Counted from the first letter of the stretch, positions 1-7,800 are shown. The stretch is DNA of 64,000 bases from Rubellimicrobium arenae (GCF_017916275.1 NZ_JAFMST010000004.1:310001-374000), one strand, 5' to 3'. Translations and numbers: made by a program. Notes: generated from the sequence alone by a model not told the origin.

Positions 1-69
1 TTCGTCTATCGGTTAGGACACCAGGTTTTCAACCTGGGAAGAGGGGTTCGACTCCCCTACGGGCTGCCA
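1..69 (+). tRNA. tRNA-Glu (TTC), 5' end cut by window edge
   Basis: The visible part runs from the last base of the acceptor 5' strand through an encoded CCA. The anticodon loop TTTTCAA gives anticodon TTC, hence glutamate. The T arm (AGGGG/CCCCT around TTCGACT) and the 3' acceptor strand ACGGGCT match the complete copy 230 bp downstream base for base. The first six acceptor bases lie outside the window. Confidence 0.95.
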
Positions 70-78
70 GGCTTCCCC
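1..78 (+). repeat. Direct repeat spanning tRNA-Glu plus 9-bp 3' flank (copy 1)
   Basis: Positions 1-78 are identical to 230-307. The identity continues nine bases past the CCA (ggcttcccc), so the duplicated unit included a little flanking sequence; beyond that the spacers diverge completely. This is consistent with an old tandem duplication kept uniform by gene conversion. Confidence 0.85.
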
Positions 79-223
79 ACCAGACCCCAGCGTCGCGCCG
101 TGCAGATTGCCAGACCCTGGCCTGCTGCGCCCATGCCACATGGCCCGTCCGGACGGGCGACGGCGGCTCGCAAGGCCCCTTGCCCTCCCCCGCGGCATTG
201 TCTAATCAGCGCCCACCTGCCGC

Positions 224-298
224 GGCCCGTTCGTCTATCGGTTAGGACACCAGGTTTTCAACCTGGGAAGAGGGGTTCGACTCCCCTACGGGCTGCCA
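224..298 (+). tRNA. tRNA-Glu (TTC), complete
   Basis: This is a 75-nt gene with encoded CCA. The acceptor stem pairs GGCCCGT with ACGGGCT (first pair G-U), the anticodon stem CCAGG/CCTGG encloses loop TTTTCAA, and the anticodon is TTC (Glu). It is identical to the truncated copy at the window start over all shared positions, and is separated from it by about 155 bp with no recognisable gene. The two are probably co-transcribed. Confidence 0.97.
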
Positions 299-459
299 GG
301 CTTCCCCTTCCGCAGCATCGCCCCTGTGCAGGTCGCCCCGGTCCCGGCAGGCGTAGGCCCGCCAGCCGCCGCCGCCCGCGACCTGCCGCCTTCGCACCGA
401 ACTTCCGCCCCTTTGCGCGTCTAACCGGCCCCCGCGTCACGCGCCGGGGGGCGGCCTCC
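299..459. other. Spacer after tRNA-Glu, no gene seen
   Basis: GC-rich spacer between the second tRNA and the leader of the exported-protein gene. Open frames here read into low-complexity Arg/Pro/Ala sequence with no recognisable domain and no ribosome binding site. Nothing further can be supported. Confidence 0.5.
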
Positions 460-497
460 TCTCTCCGGCTCCGGACGTCCTGCCCGCTCCGGAGAGA
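460..497 (+). promoter_or_regulatory. Leader hairpin covering the Shine-Dalgarno of the 502 gene
   Basis: A perfect 9-bp inverted repeat: TCTCTCCGG (460-468) pairs with CCGGAGAGA (489-497). The 3' arm contains GGAGAG (491-496), the ribosome binding site of the gene starting at 502. In RNA this would hide the binding site. GCTCCGG also occurs twice in direct orientation inside the element. Confidence 0.5.
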
Positions 498-501
498 CCT
501 C

Positions 502-873
502 ATGCCCCGCCGCCTCATCGCCGCCCTCGCGCTCTGGCCCAGCCTCGCCCTGGCCGGTCCCGATCTCAGCTACGGCGTCGCCCTCGACGGACGCCACGAC
601 GCGAGCGAGCTTCACCTCGCCCATTGCGCCGCGGGCTGCTTCGCCCAGGTCACCTACGTGAACCGCTTCCTGCGCGGCGACGCCTGGACCCGGCAGTTCA
701 CCCTGGACCTCGACGGCCTGTCGGTCGGGGTGACCATCACCGACGGCACCGGCGCGTCGCCCGAACGCGTGGCCGTCACCGCCCCGCCCGGCTTCTACGC
801 CGAGCCCGCCGAGATCGAGGTGAACGAGGACGCGGACGGCGTCATCGCCCTTTACCCCATCCCCATGTCCTGA
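502..873 (+). CDS. Small exported hypothetical protein
   Basis: A 123-residue protein of unknown function. Residues 1-18 form a signal peptide (two Arg, then a hydrophobic Ala/Leu stretch ending ALAG), so the product should be periplasmic or secreted. The mature part has two Cys close together (HCAAGCF, about residues 45-49) that could form a disulfide or bind metal, and an acidic C-terminal half rich in beta-forming residues. I chose ATG 502 because GGAGAG lies 5-10 bases upstream and the signal peptide begins there; the longer upstream frame is Arg/Pro-rich and has no binding site. No family recognised. Confidence 0.7.
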   Translation: MPRRLIAALALWPSLALAGPDLSYGVALDGRHDASELHLAHCAAGCFAQVTYVNRFLRGDAWTRQFTLDLDGLSVGVTITDGTGASPERVAVTAPPGFYAEPAEIEVNEDADGVIALYPIPMS

Positions 874-1028
874 GCCCCCCACCCGAGGGACCATGGCGCC
901 GCCCGGGCGATCCTGCCCCCTCCGGCTCGCATCGCCTTAGAATCGCCCGAAATCCTGCGCCAAGATGCGGGCGGCGGACCGGCTTCGGGCCGCTGGACTG
1001 ACGCACGGCATCAAGGACACCCGCCCCC

Positions 1029-1838
1029 ATGGCGCTACTGAAGATCTTCGACACCGCCGGCTACGGCATGAACATGATCAGCGATTCGCCGCTCCCGGAC
1101 GATGACGACGCCGATCCCGAGGTCGTCGACCAGGTCTACCTCGGGAACGATCGCTACAAGATCATGTTCGCATCGCCGGACGACGACTTCACCTTCACGG
1201 TCTTCGCCGACGACGCCGGCGGCCAGATGATCACCGAACGGGTCGACTTCTTCGAGGGCGGCACCATGGTCCTGCAGCTTTCGGGCGCGCGCACGACCCT
1301 GGACCAGCTCGACCGCGGCCTGAAGGGCATCCTGTCCAAGGACGACACGGTGATCGGGAACCACTTCAGCGAGGTCATCAAGGGCTACAAGGGGAACGAC
1401 ACGCTCCGGGGGAACGCCGGGAACGACCGGCTGCTGGGCGGGGACGGGTCGGACCGCCTGATCGCGGGCACCGGGCACGACATCTTGGACGGCGGCGCGG
1501 GCCGGGACCGGCTGATCGGCGGAACGGACGGCAAGGGCGACGATTTCATCTTTCATGCCACCAGCGAGAGCGCCGTGGGCGCGCGCCATGACGTGATCCT
1601 CAACTTCACCCGGGCCACGGACGACATCGACCTGAGGGACATCGACGCCCGCCCCGAAACCTCGGCCAACGACCGGTTCCACTGGGGCGACACCACGCCC
1701 GGGGATCACGCGGTCTGGTGGAAGGCCACGGCGAACGGCGTCCTGGTCCGGGCCGACGTGACGGGCGACGCCAGGGCCGACTTCGAGGTCTTCATCCAGG
1801 GCGCGGACGAGATCGGCGCCGGCAACGTCCTGCTCTGA
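1029..1838 (+). CDS. Small RTX (hemolysin-type) calcium-binding protein
   Basis: A 269-residue protein with about five glycine/aspartate nonapeptide repeats at residues 119-165 (GNAGNDRLL, GGDGSDRLI, GGAGRDRLI and relatives), which bind calcium in a beta-roll. The segment after them (about 180-269, DVILNFTRATDDIDLRDID through FIQGADEI) looks like the C-terminal part of serralysin-type proteins, which carries the type I secretion signal. There is no N-terminal signal peptide, as expected for type I export. Residues 1-115 are acidic and match no enzyme domain I know. AAGGA at 1013-1017 supports the start. No type I ABC or membrane-fusion gene is nearby. Confidence 0.85.
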   Translation: MALLKIFDTAGYGMNMISDSPLPDDDDADPEVVDQVYLGNDRYKIMFASPDDDFTFTVFADDAGGQMITERVDFFEGGTMVLQLSGARTTLDQLDRGLKGILSKDDTVIGNHFSEVIKGYKGNDTLRGNAGNDRLLGGDGSDRLIAGTGHDILDGGAGRDRLIGGTDGKGDDFIFHATSESAVGARHDVILNFTRATDDIDLRDIDARPETSANDRFHWGDTTPGDHAVWWKATANGVLVRADVTGDARADFEVFIQGADEIGAGNVLL

Positions 1839-2207
1839 TCCGGCGCGGCGCGGCGGGCGCCCTGGGCAAGAAGCCGCCGCCCCTGCGGCCCGGTCAGCGC
1901 CATTCAGCGCAGCCAGCGGCCCGCATCCCGGCCCGGCTTGACCCGTGGCGCCTCTTCCCGCCCCAATGGACCTGCGCCGTTCGGCCTCGCCGGGCCGAAG
2001 CAGATCCCGCCGCACCCTCGTCCCAAGGGGGGTGCCGGCACCCAAGGCTCCCAAGCCCTGAGGCGCCAGAAGGCTCCCGCGGTCACGCAGGGGCCTTCCT
2101 GGCGTGATTTGTTCGTGGATGGTTCTGGACTGTTTCCGGCCCCTCGCTTTATCGGATCGTCCCCCCTGTCTACCTTCCGTCCATGGTCCTGATGGCCGGA
2201 GGTCGGA
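1839..2207. other. 369-bp spacer with palindromes, no gene
   Basis: No convincing coding frame. Two dyads stand out: TTCGGCC (1980-1986) with GGCCGAA (1993-1999), and the perfect 14-bp palindrome GGGTGCCGGCACCC (2030-2043) flanked by related CCAAGG motifs. Neither is followed by a T run. The last 60 bp before the next gene are less GC-rich and may hold its promoter, but no clear -35/-10 pair is visible. Confidence 0.4.
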
Positions 2208-2657
2208 ATGACCCTGAGGGGTAAGGTGCTGGAACTGTCTCGCCGTCTCCCCACGCAGGCGGAGATGGCCAATGCGACCGGCGTGGCGACGACCCTCGCC
2301 GCGTCCCGGACCGAAAACGGCTCCGTGCTGCTGCGCACCTCGAACGGGACGCTGGTCCGACTGGAACCGGCCATTGCCGAACTCGTGGTCGAACTCCTGG
2401 CCCAGGTGGCGGACGGCAACCGCGTGACGCTGATCCCGACGGGGGCGCTCCTGTCGGTCCAGCAGGCGGCGGACATCCTCGGCATCTCGCGGATGCAGGC
2501 GACCCGCCTTCTGGACGACGGGGACATCCCCTGGGTGTCGGTGGGGCGGCAGCGCCGGGTGATGCAGGCCGACGTGCTGGCCTTCAAGGAACGGCGCGAC
2601 GCGGCCCGCCTCTCCGGCGCCCCGACCCGCCCGGCCCGCGCCGCCGACGCCTCCTGA
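2208..2657 (+). CDS. Excisionase-family / MerR-like DNA-binding protein, possible orphan antitoxin
   Basis: A 149-residue protein. The C-terminal half holds an excisionase-type winged helix: LSVQQAADILGISRMQATRLL (about 80-100) is the helix-turn-helix and WVSVGRQRRVMQADVLAF (about 107-124) the wing and last helix. The N-terminal half is a mixed alpha/beta stretch seen in actinobacterial and alphaproteobacterial antitoxins of this kind. Relatives usually sit just upstream of a PIN-domain toxin gene; here the next gene encodes an exported SH3 protein, so no toxin partner is present. A perfect GGAGGT (2198-2203) four bases before the ATG fixes the start. Likely a sequence-specific repressor or solitary antitoxin; its target is unknown. 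Confidence 0.75.
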   Translation: MTLRGKVLELSRRLPTQAEMANATGVATTLAASRTENGSVLLRTSNGTLVRLEPAIAELVVELLAQVADGNRVTLIPTGALLSVQQAADILGISRMQATRLLDDGDIPWVSVGRQRRVMQADVLAFKERRDAARLSGAPTRPARAADAS

Positions 2658-2758
2658 CCGACCGGTCTTCGACCCGGCCGCCCTGAACCGAACCGTAAGG
2701 TGGACGTTGTCCCCGGTCTGGCGGGCCCCCGCGCCCGTCGCCTCCAAGGAGAGACCGA

Positions 2759-3403
2759 ATGACCTCGCGCCCCCTGCTCGCGCTGGCGGCCGCCCTCGTG
2801 GCCGCCACCCCTGCCCTCGCGGACATCCCCGCCGTCGCCGCCACCGACCTGAACCTCCGCTCCGGCCCCGGGCCCGAACAGCAGATCGTTGGCCTGATCC
2901 CCGCCAACGGTGAGGTGGCGGTCATCGGCTGCCTGGATGACGCGACCTGGTGCCGGGTGGACTACGGCGGCACGCTGGGCTGGGCCGCCGGGGAATATCT
3001 CACCGCCACGCTCGAGGCGCAGCCCGTCGTGCTCTACGACTACCGGGAGCAGCTCCAGATCGAATCCCTGAGCGCCGAGGGCGAGGCCACGGGCGCGGGC
3101 GCCGTGGGGGGCGCGGCGCTCGGCGCGGCGCTGGTCGGGGGGCCGGCGGCGCTGGCGGCGGGGGCGATCCTCGGGGCGGCGACGGGCTCGGCCATCGCCG
3201 CCGACGACGCGGCCGTGACCTATGTCCGCGACAACCCCCTCGACCCCGTCTACCTGAACGGCGAGGTCGTCCTGGGCGCCGGCATCCCCGCCGAGGTCGA
3301 GGTCGTTCCCATCCCCGGCACGAATTACGGCTATCTTTACGTCAACGGGCTGCCGGTCGTGGTGGACCCGTCGAACCGGCAGATCGTCTACATCGTCCGC
3401 TAG
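2759..3403 (+). CDS. Exported SH3-domain protein with glycine zipper and DUF1236-like C-terminus
   Basis: A 214-residue protein. Residues 1-21 are a signal peptide (ALA-D cleavage). Residues 25-82 are a bacterial SH3 domain (LNLRSGPGPEQQIVGLIP, then WCRVDYGGTLGWAAGEYL), a fold often used to bind peptidoglycan or peptides. Residues 110-150 are a Gly/Ala-rich glycine-zipper-like hydrophobic segment. The last 55 residues resemble DUF1236 (YGYLYVNGLPVVVDP, then IVYIVR). Its place is periplasmic or outer-membrane-associated. AAGGAG at 2746-2751 supports the ATG. A strong hairpin follows the stop. Confidence 0.8.
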   Translation: MTSRPLLALAAALVAATPALADIPAVAATDLNLRSGPGPEQQIVGLIPANGEVAVIGCLDDATWCRVDYGGTLGWAAGEYLTATLEAQPVVLYDYREQLQIESLSAEGEATGAGAVGGAALGAALVGGPAALAAGAILGAATGSAIAADDAAVTYVRDNPLDPVYLNGEVVLGAGIPAEVEVVPIPGTNYGYLYVNGLPVVVDPSNRQIVYIVR

Positions 3404-3424
3404 GTCGCGCGCCCCGGGCGTGAA

Positions 3425-3454
3425 GGGGCCTGCCGCGGTGTCCCGGCAGGCCCC
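3425..3454. terminator. Bidirectional hairpin between convergent genes
   Basis: GGGGCCTGCCG (3425-3435) pairs perfectly with CGGCAGGCCCC (3444-3454) across an 8-nt loop, giving an 11-bp GC stem. It lies between the 3' ends of the SH3 gene and the long minus-strand catabolic operon and can serve both. There is no T run on either side. Confidence 0.75.
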
Positions 3455-3485
3455 CCAGAGCTCGGACCTCAGGCCCGGCCTCGGC

Positions 3486-4631
3486 TCACATGGCGTCGGC
3501 GAACAGCGCCTCGGTGTTCTCCTGGGTGAGCGCGACGGGGTTGCCGCCGGCGCTGGGGTCCTGGATCGCCTGCGCGGCCAGCTCCGGGATGCGCGCCGCC
3601 TCGACGCCCAGGGCCTCCAGCCCCTTGGGGATGCCCAGAAGTCCGTTCAGCTCCTCGACGCGCGCCAGGAACCCGTCGAACCCGCCCGCGATGCCCAGGT
3701 AGGCCGCCGCACGCGCCAGCTTGTCCTCGACTGCCGCGCGGTTGAAGCGCAGCACGGCGGGCATGACCACCGCGTTCGTGGTGCCGTGGTGGGTGTTGTA
3801 GTTCGCGCCGACCGGATGGCTCAGGGCGTGCACGGCGCCCAGGCCCTTCTGGAACGCCACCGCGCCCATCGACCCCGCCGCCATCATGTTCGCCCGCGCC
3901 TCGAGGTCGCTGCCGTCCCGGAAGGCGCGCGGCAGGTATTCGTTCACGAGCCGCATCCCTTCCAGCGCGATGCCCGCGCTCATGGGGTGGAAGAACGGCG
4001 AGCAGTAGGCCTCCAGGCAATGCGCGAAGGCGTCCATGCCCGTCCCGGCGGTGACGGCGGGCGGCAGGCCCAGCGTCAGCTCGGGGTCGCAGATGGTGAC
4101 GCGCGGCAGCACCTTGGGGTGGAAGATGATCTTCTTCACATGGGTCTGCGAATTGGTGATGACGCTCGCCCGGCCCACCTCGGACCCCGTCCCGGCGGTC
4201 GTCGGCACCGCCACGATGGGCGCGATGCCATTGGCGTCGGCCCGCGTCCACCAGTCGCCGATGTCCTCGAAGTCCCAGACGGGCCGCGTCTGCCCGGACA
4301 TGAAGGCCACCATCTTGCCGAGGTCGAGCCCCGAGCCGCCACCAAAGGCGACCACGCCGTCGTGCCCGCCCTCGCGGTAGGCGCGCAGCCCGTCCGCCAG
4401 GTTGCGGTCGGTCGGGTTGGGGTCCACCTCGGCGAAGATCGCCCGCCCCAGCCCCGCCTGGTCCAGCAGGTCCAGCGCGCGGCGCGTGATGTCCATGTCC
4501 CGCAGCCCCCGGTCGGTGACCAGCAGGGGCCGCGTGATGCCGGCTTCGGCGCAGGCCGCCCCCAGCTCGGAGATGCGGCCCGCGCCGAACAGGACGCGGG
4601 TGGGATAGGACCAGTTGGCCGTCAGGGTCAT
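3486..4631 (-). CDS. Iron-containing (type III) alcohol dehydrogenase
   Basis: A 381-residue protein of the usual family length. It carries the NAD-binding GGGSGLDLGK motif near residue 97 and the family metal-ligand region: TAGTGMDAFAHCLEAY, then GAVHALSHPVGANYNTHHGTTNAVV, whose His residues bind Fe2+. It interconverts a primary alcohol and an aldehyde with NAD(H) in the cytoplasm. It is the last gene of the minus-strand operon, 30 bp after an aldehyde dehydrogenase, so an alcohol-to-aldehyde-to-acid sequence is plausible. The substrate cannot be read from the sequence; an amino alcohol or glutamylated amino alcohol would fit the neighbours. Confidence 0.9.
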   Translation of the reverse strand: MTLTANWSYPTRVLFGAGRISELGAACAEAGITRPLLVTDRGLRDMDITRRALDLLDQAGLGRAIFAEVDPNPTDRNLADGLRAYREGGHDGVVAFGGGSGLDLGKMVAFMSGQTRPVWDFEDIGDWWTRADANGIAPIVAVPTTAGTGSEVGRASVITNSQTHVKKIIFHPKVLPRVTICDPELTLGLPPAVTAGTGMDAFAHCLEAYCSPFFHPMSAGIALEGMRLVNEYLPRAFRDGSDLEARANMMAAGSMGAVAFQKGLGAVHALSHPVGANYNTHHGTTNAVVMPAVLRFNRAAVEDKLARAAAYLGIAGGFDGFLARVEELNGLLGIPKGLEALGVEAARIPELAAQAIQDPSAGGNPVALTQENTEALFADAM

Positions 4632-4661
4632 GCCGTCACCTTGAAGTCTGCGCGGGCCATC

Positions 4662-6044
4662 TCAGCCCTTCGCCTTGCGGAAATGATAGGACCGGGGCCG
4701 CGTCACGCTGTGATAGCCCAGCACCGACAGCGCCGCCCCGCGGCCCGTGTCCTTGGTGCCCGTCCAGCAGAGCGCGGGGTCCAGGTAGTCGGCCCGGTTC
4801 ATGTAGACCGACCCGGTGTCGATCCGCCGCCCCAGCCGCGCCGCGCGTTCGGCGTCCTGCGTCCAGAGCGAGGCCGTGAGCCCATAGGGCGAATCGTTCA
4901 TCAGCTGCAGCGCCTGCTCGTCGCCGTCGACCGGCATGACGCCGACCACGGGGCCAAAGCTTTCCTCGCGCATCACGCGCATGGAATGGTCCACGTTCAC
5001 CAGGATCTGCGGCGAAAGGTAGGTGCCGCCGTCGTCCTCCGGGAACACCTCCCGGCCGATCAGCGGGGTCGCGCCCGCGGCCACCGCCTCGGCGGTCTGC
5101 GCCCGCACGGTGTCGGCAAAGCGCCGGTTCGCCATCGGCCCGATGGAGGTCGACACCTCCAGCGGATTGCCCAGCTTCAGCTGCTTGGTCCAGGCCACCG
5201 CCCGGTCGAGGAAGCCGTCGTACAGGCTGCGGTGCACGTAGATCCGCTCGATGCCGCAGCAGCACTGGCCGGCGTTGAACATCGCGCCGTCCATCAGCAC
5301 GTCCACCGCCCAGTCGAGGTCGGCGTCCTCCATGACGTAGCCCGGGTCCTTGCCGCCCAGCTCCAGCCCCAGCGGCGTGAAGGTCCCCGCCGCCGCCCGC
5401 TCGATGGCCGCGCCGCCCGCCACGCTGCCGGTGAAGTTGACGAAGCCGAAGCTCCGGGCCCGGATCAGCCCTTCGGTCCCCTCGTGGTCCAGCACGACGT
5501 TCTGGAACACGCCCGGGGGCAGCAGCCCGTCAAAGGCCTCGGCCCAGCGCTCGCCCACCAGCAGGGTCTGGGACGCCGACTTGTGGATCACGCTGTTCCC
5601 CGCGATCAGCGCCGGGATGATGGTGTTGCACGAGGTCAGGTAGGGGTAGTTCCAGGGCGCGATGACGAAGACCACGCCCACCGGCGCCCGCTCGATCCGC
5701 CGCTCGAAGCGGTCGGAGTCCTCGGCCACCATCGGGGCCAGCGCCTCGGCGGCGATGCCGCCCATGTAGGCCGCCCGCTCGTTCAGGCCGCCGAACTCGC
5801 CGCCGTAGCGGACCGGGCGGCCCATCTGCCAGGCCAGCTCCTCGACCACGCGGTCCTTGAGGCCGTTCAGGCGCTTCACGCCCTCCTGCACCAGGGCGAT
5901 GCGCTCCTCCAGGGGCCGGGCCGCCCAGGCCCCCTGCGCCGCGCGCGCCCGCTCCACGCCAGCCGTCGCCTGCTCGGGCGTCAGCGCCTCACGTTCCGCG
6001 TAAACCTCGCCGTTCACGGGCGAGACGCATCGGATCACGGTCAT
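4662..6044 (-). CDS. Aldehyde dehydrogenase family protein (NAD(P)-dependent)
   Basis: A 460-residue protein with the complete ALDH architecture: the cofactor-binding APWNYPY (about 129-135), general base Glu228 in LELGGK, and nucleophile Cys262 within FNAGQCCCG. It oxidises an aldehyde to the carboxylate. The ATG at 6044 overlaps the stop of the upstream VOC gene as ATGA, indicating translational coupling; frames extending further upstream are antisense-like Arg/Gly sequence. It is distinct from the PatD-like enzyme in the same operon, so two different aldehydes or two pathway steps are implied. Exact substrate unknown. Confidence 0.88.
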   Translation of the reverse strand: MTVIRCVSPVNGEVYAEREALTPEQATAGVERARAAQGAWAARPLEERIALVQEGVKRLNGLKDRVVEELAWQMGRPVRYGGEFGGLNERAAYMGGIAAEALAPMVAEDSDRFERRIERAPVGVVFVIAPWNYPYLTSCNTIIPALIAGNSVIHKSASQTLLVGERWAEAFDGLLPPGVFQNVVLDHEGTEGLIRARSFGFVNFTGSVAGGAAIERAAAGTFTPLGLELGGKDPGYVMEDADLDWAVDVLMDGAMFNAGQCCCGIERIYVHRSLYDGFLDRAVAWTKQLKLGNPLEVSTSIGPMANRRFADTVRAQTAEAVAAGATPLIGREVFPEDDGGTYLSPQILVNVDHSMRVMREESFGPVVGVMPVDGDEQALQLMNDSPYGLTASLWTQDAERAARLGRRIDTGSVYMNRADYLDPALCWTGTKDTGRGAALSVLGYHSVTRPRSYHFRKAKG

Positions 6045-6421
6045 TCCAGTCCCTCGTCGTAGCGGGCGATCTCGATCAGGTTGCCGTCCTCGTCCCGGAA
6101 ATAGACCGAGGTGACCGGACCGAGAGCCCCGTCCTTCGTTGCCGGCCCCTCTACGACGTCCACGCCGTGACGGGCCAGATGGTCTAAAGTCGCATCGACC
6201 GGCCAGTCGGTGACCAGGCACAGGTCGCCCGAGCCGATGCAGGCGTGGTTGCGCGTTTCCTGCCCCAGCCGGTGCAGGTTGATCTTCTGCGCGCCGAACC
6301 GCAGCGCGTGCCGCCCGTCGCCGAACCGCACATGATCCAGGCCAAGGACCCGGGCGTAGAAGGCCGCCGCGCGCTCGGGGTCGCGCACCGTCAGGACCAC
6401 GTGGTCGAGGCCCCGGATCAT
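6041..6421 (-). CDS. VOC-family (glyoxalase/dioxygenase fold) protein
   Basis: A 126-residue single VOC module. LDHVVLTVRDPERAAAFY opens the first beta-alpha-beta unit and SVYFRDEDGNLIEIARY closes the second. The first His of LDHVV and the last Glu of LIEIA are at positions used as metal ligands in this family. It begins one base after the stop of the glutamine-synthetase-like gene and overlaps the next ATG, so it belongs to the operon. Members are metal-dependent lyases, dioxygenases or binding proteins; its job here is unassigned. Confidence 0.82.
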   Translation of the reverse strand: MIRGLDHVVLTVRDPERAAAFYARVLGLDHVRFGDGRHALRFGAQKINLHRLGQETRNHACIGSGDLCLVTDWPVDATLDHLARHGVDVVEGPATKDGALGPVTSVYFRDEDGNLIEIARYDEGLE

Positions 6422-6422
6422 G

Positions 6423-7784
6423 TCACAGCCGCTCGAACCCGCGCCTGAGCTCGATGTCGGTGACGAGCCGGTCGGACTCGGCGATCTCCCAGCGGGCGGC
6501 GTGGACGTAATGGTCCACCACGTCGTCGCCCATCGCCGTCCGCAGCATCTCGGACGCGTTCAGCGCCACGGCGGCGTCGCGCAGGGTCCGGGGGATCTCC
6601 CGCGCGGCTTCGGCGTGGTACATGTCGCCCGACAGCTCGGGCTCCAGCTCCAGCCCCTGCTCGATGCCCGACAGCCCGGCCGCGAGCTGCGCCGCCAGCG
6701 CGAGGTAGGGGTTCAGGTCCGCCCCGCCGACCCGGCACTCGACCCGGACGCCCTTGGTGCCCTCGCCGCAGACGCGGTAGCCCGCCGTGCGGTTGTCGGT
6801 GGACCAGACCGCCTTGGTCGGCGCGAACATCCCCACGGTGAACCGCTTGTAGCTGTTGACGTTGGGGGCCAGGAAATACGTGCACTCCCCCGCATGGGCC
6901 AGAAGGCCGGCCAGGTAGCTCCGCATCAGCGCCGACATCCCGTGCTCCGCCTCCGGGTCGCGGAAGGCGTTCTCCCCGTTCCGCCACAGCGACTGGTGGA
7001 TGTGCGAGGACGACCCCGCCCGGTCGGTCGCGTACTTGGCCATGAAGGTCACCGACCGCCCCTGGCTGTGCGCGATCTCCTTGGTCGCGGTCTTGACGAT
7101 GGAATGCATGTCGGCGGTATCGAGAGCATCCGAATACCGGATGTTGATCTCCTCCTGCCCGGCCTCGGCCTCGCCCTTGCTGTTCTCGACGGGGATGCCC
7201 GCCGCGAACAGCGTGTTCCGCAGCGGCCGCATCACCGCCTCCTCGCGCGAGGAGGCGAAGATCCCGTAATCGTTGTTGTAGCGCACGACCGGCGTCATCG
7301 TCCGGTAGCCCGTGTCCCAGAGCTGCTCGAAGCTTTCCTCGAACAGGAAGAACTCCAGCTCCGTCGCCATCATCGGCTCCAGGCCCAGGGCGCGCGCCCG
7401 CTCGACCTGGCGCTTCAGGACGTTGCGCGGCGCGTGGGCGACCGGCTCCCCGTGGTGGTCGAGGAAGTCCGCCATCACCATCGCCGTGCCCGGCAGCCAG
7501 GGGGCGCGGCGCAGCGTGGCCAGGTCCGGCTTGTGGACGAAGTCGCCGTAGCCCTTCTCCCAGGAGGCCGACTTGTAGCCCGGCACCGTCGCCATCTCCA
7601 CGTCAAGCGCGAGGAGGTAGTTGCAGCCGTGCGTTTCCTCGTACCCGCCGTCCAGGAAATGGCGCGCATGGAATCGCTTTCCCATCAGGCGCCCCTGCAT
7701 GTCGCAGACGCAGCAAAGGACGGTGTCGATCTCCCCGGCCTCCACGGCCGCGCGGAGGGAGTCGAGCGTCAGATTGGCGGGCAT
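6423..7784 (-). CDS. Glutamine synthetase-like gamma-glutamyl-amine ligase (GlnIII/PuuA type)
   Basis: A 453-residue ATP-dependent ligase of the glutamine synthetase superfamily. Visible active-site segments are TELEFFLF (141-148), KGEAEAGQEEINIRY (203-217), AGSSSHIHQSLW (256-267), an NRTAGYRV arginine/ATP segment and VECRVGGADLNPYLAL. The GGAD-NPYLA signature is typical of the PuuA/GlnT/GlnIII branch, which joins glutamate to amines (putrescine, ethylamine, isopropylamine, ethanolamine) rather than to ammonia. It lies between PatD-like and VOC/ALDH genes behind a polyamine-type importer. The ATG at 7784 starts where homology starts; GGAAG lies upstream. The PuuB oxidase and PuuD hydrolase of the E. 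coli pathway are absent nearby, so the route is not simply Puu. Confidence 0.85.
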   Translation of the reverse strand: MPANLTLDSLRAAVEAGEIDTVLCCVCDMQGRLMGKRFHARHFLDGGYEETHGCNYLLALDVEMATVPGYKSASWEKGYGDFVHKPDLATLRRAPWLPGTAMVMADFLDHHGEPVAHAPRNVLKRQVERARALGLEPMMATELEFFLFEESFEQLWDTGYRTMTPVVRYNNDYGIFASSREEAVMRPLRNTLFAAGIPVENSKGEAEAGQEEINIRYSDALDTADMHSIVKTATKEIAHSQGRSVTFMAKYATDRAGSSSHIHQSLWRNGENAFRDPEAEHGMSALMRSYLAGLLAHAGECTYFLAPNVNSYKRFTVGMFAPTKAVWSTDNRTAGYRVCGEGTKGVRVECRVGGADLNPYLALAAQLAAGLSGIEQGLELEPELSGDMYHAEAAREIPRTLRDAAVALNASEMLRTAMGDDVVDHYVHAARWEIAESDRLVTDIELRRGFERL

Positions 7785-7800
7785 TGTCGGTCTTCCATTC

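Noticed and set aside
13-198. Minus-strand frame over the first tRNA
   Set aside because: Lies across a tRNA gene, is Arg/Gly-rich and has no ribosome binding site.
100-501. N-terminal extension of the exported protein at 502
   Set aside because: The extension would translate a tRNA gene and Arg/Pro-rich spacer; the signal peptide and ribosome binding site begin at 502.
2208-2657. Phage excisionase, implying an integrated element
   Set aside because: No integrase, attachment repeat or phage gene is nearby; the domain is shared by many chromosomal regulators.
3420-6062. A plus-strand frame of about 880 codons opposite the alcohol and aldehyde dehydrogenase genes
   Set aside because: The opposite strand carries complete catalytic motifs of known enzymes; this frame is Arg/Gln/His/Gly-rich noise.
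6423-7784. Housekeeping glutamine synthetase glnA
   Set aside because: No glnB beside it, and the GGAD-NPYLA active-site segment and amine-operon context fit the amine-ligase branch.
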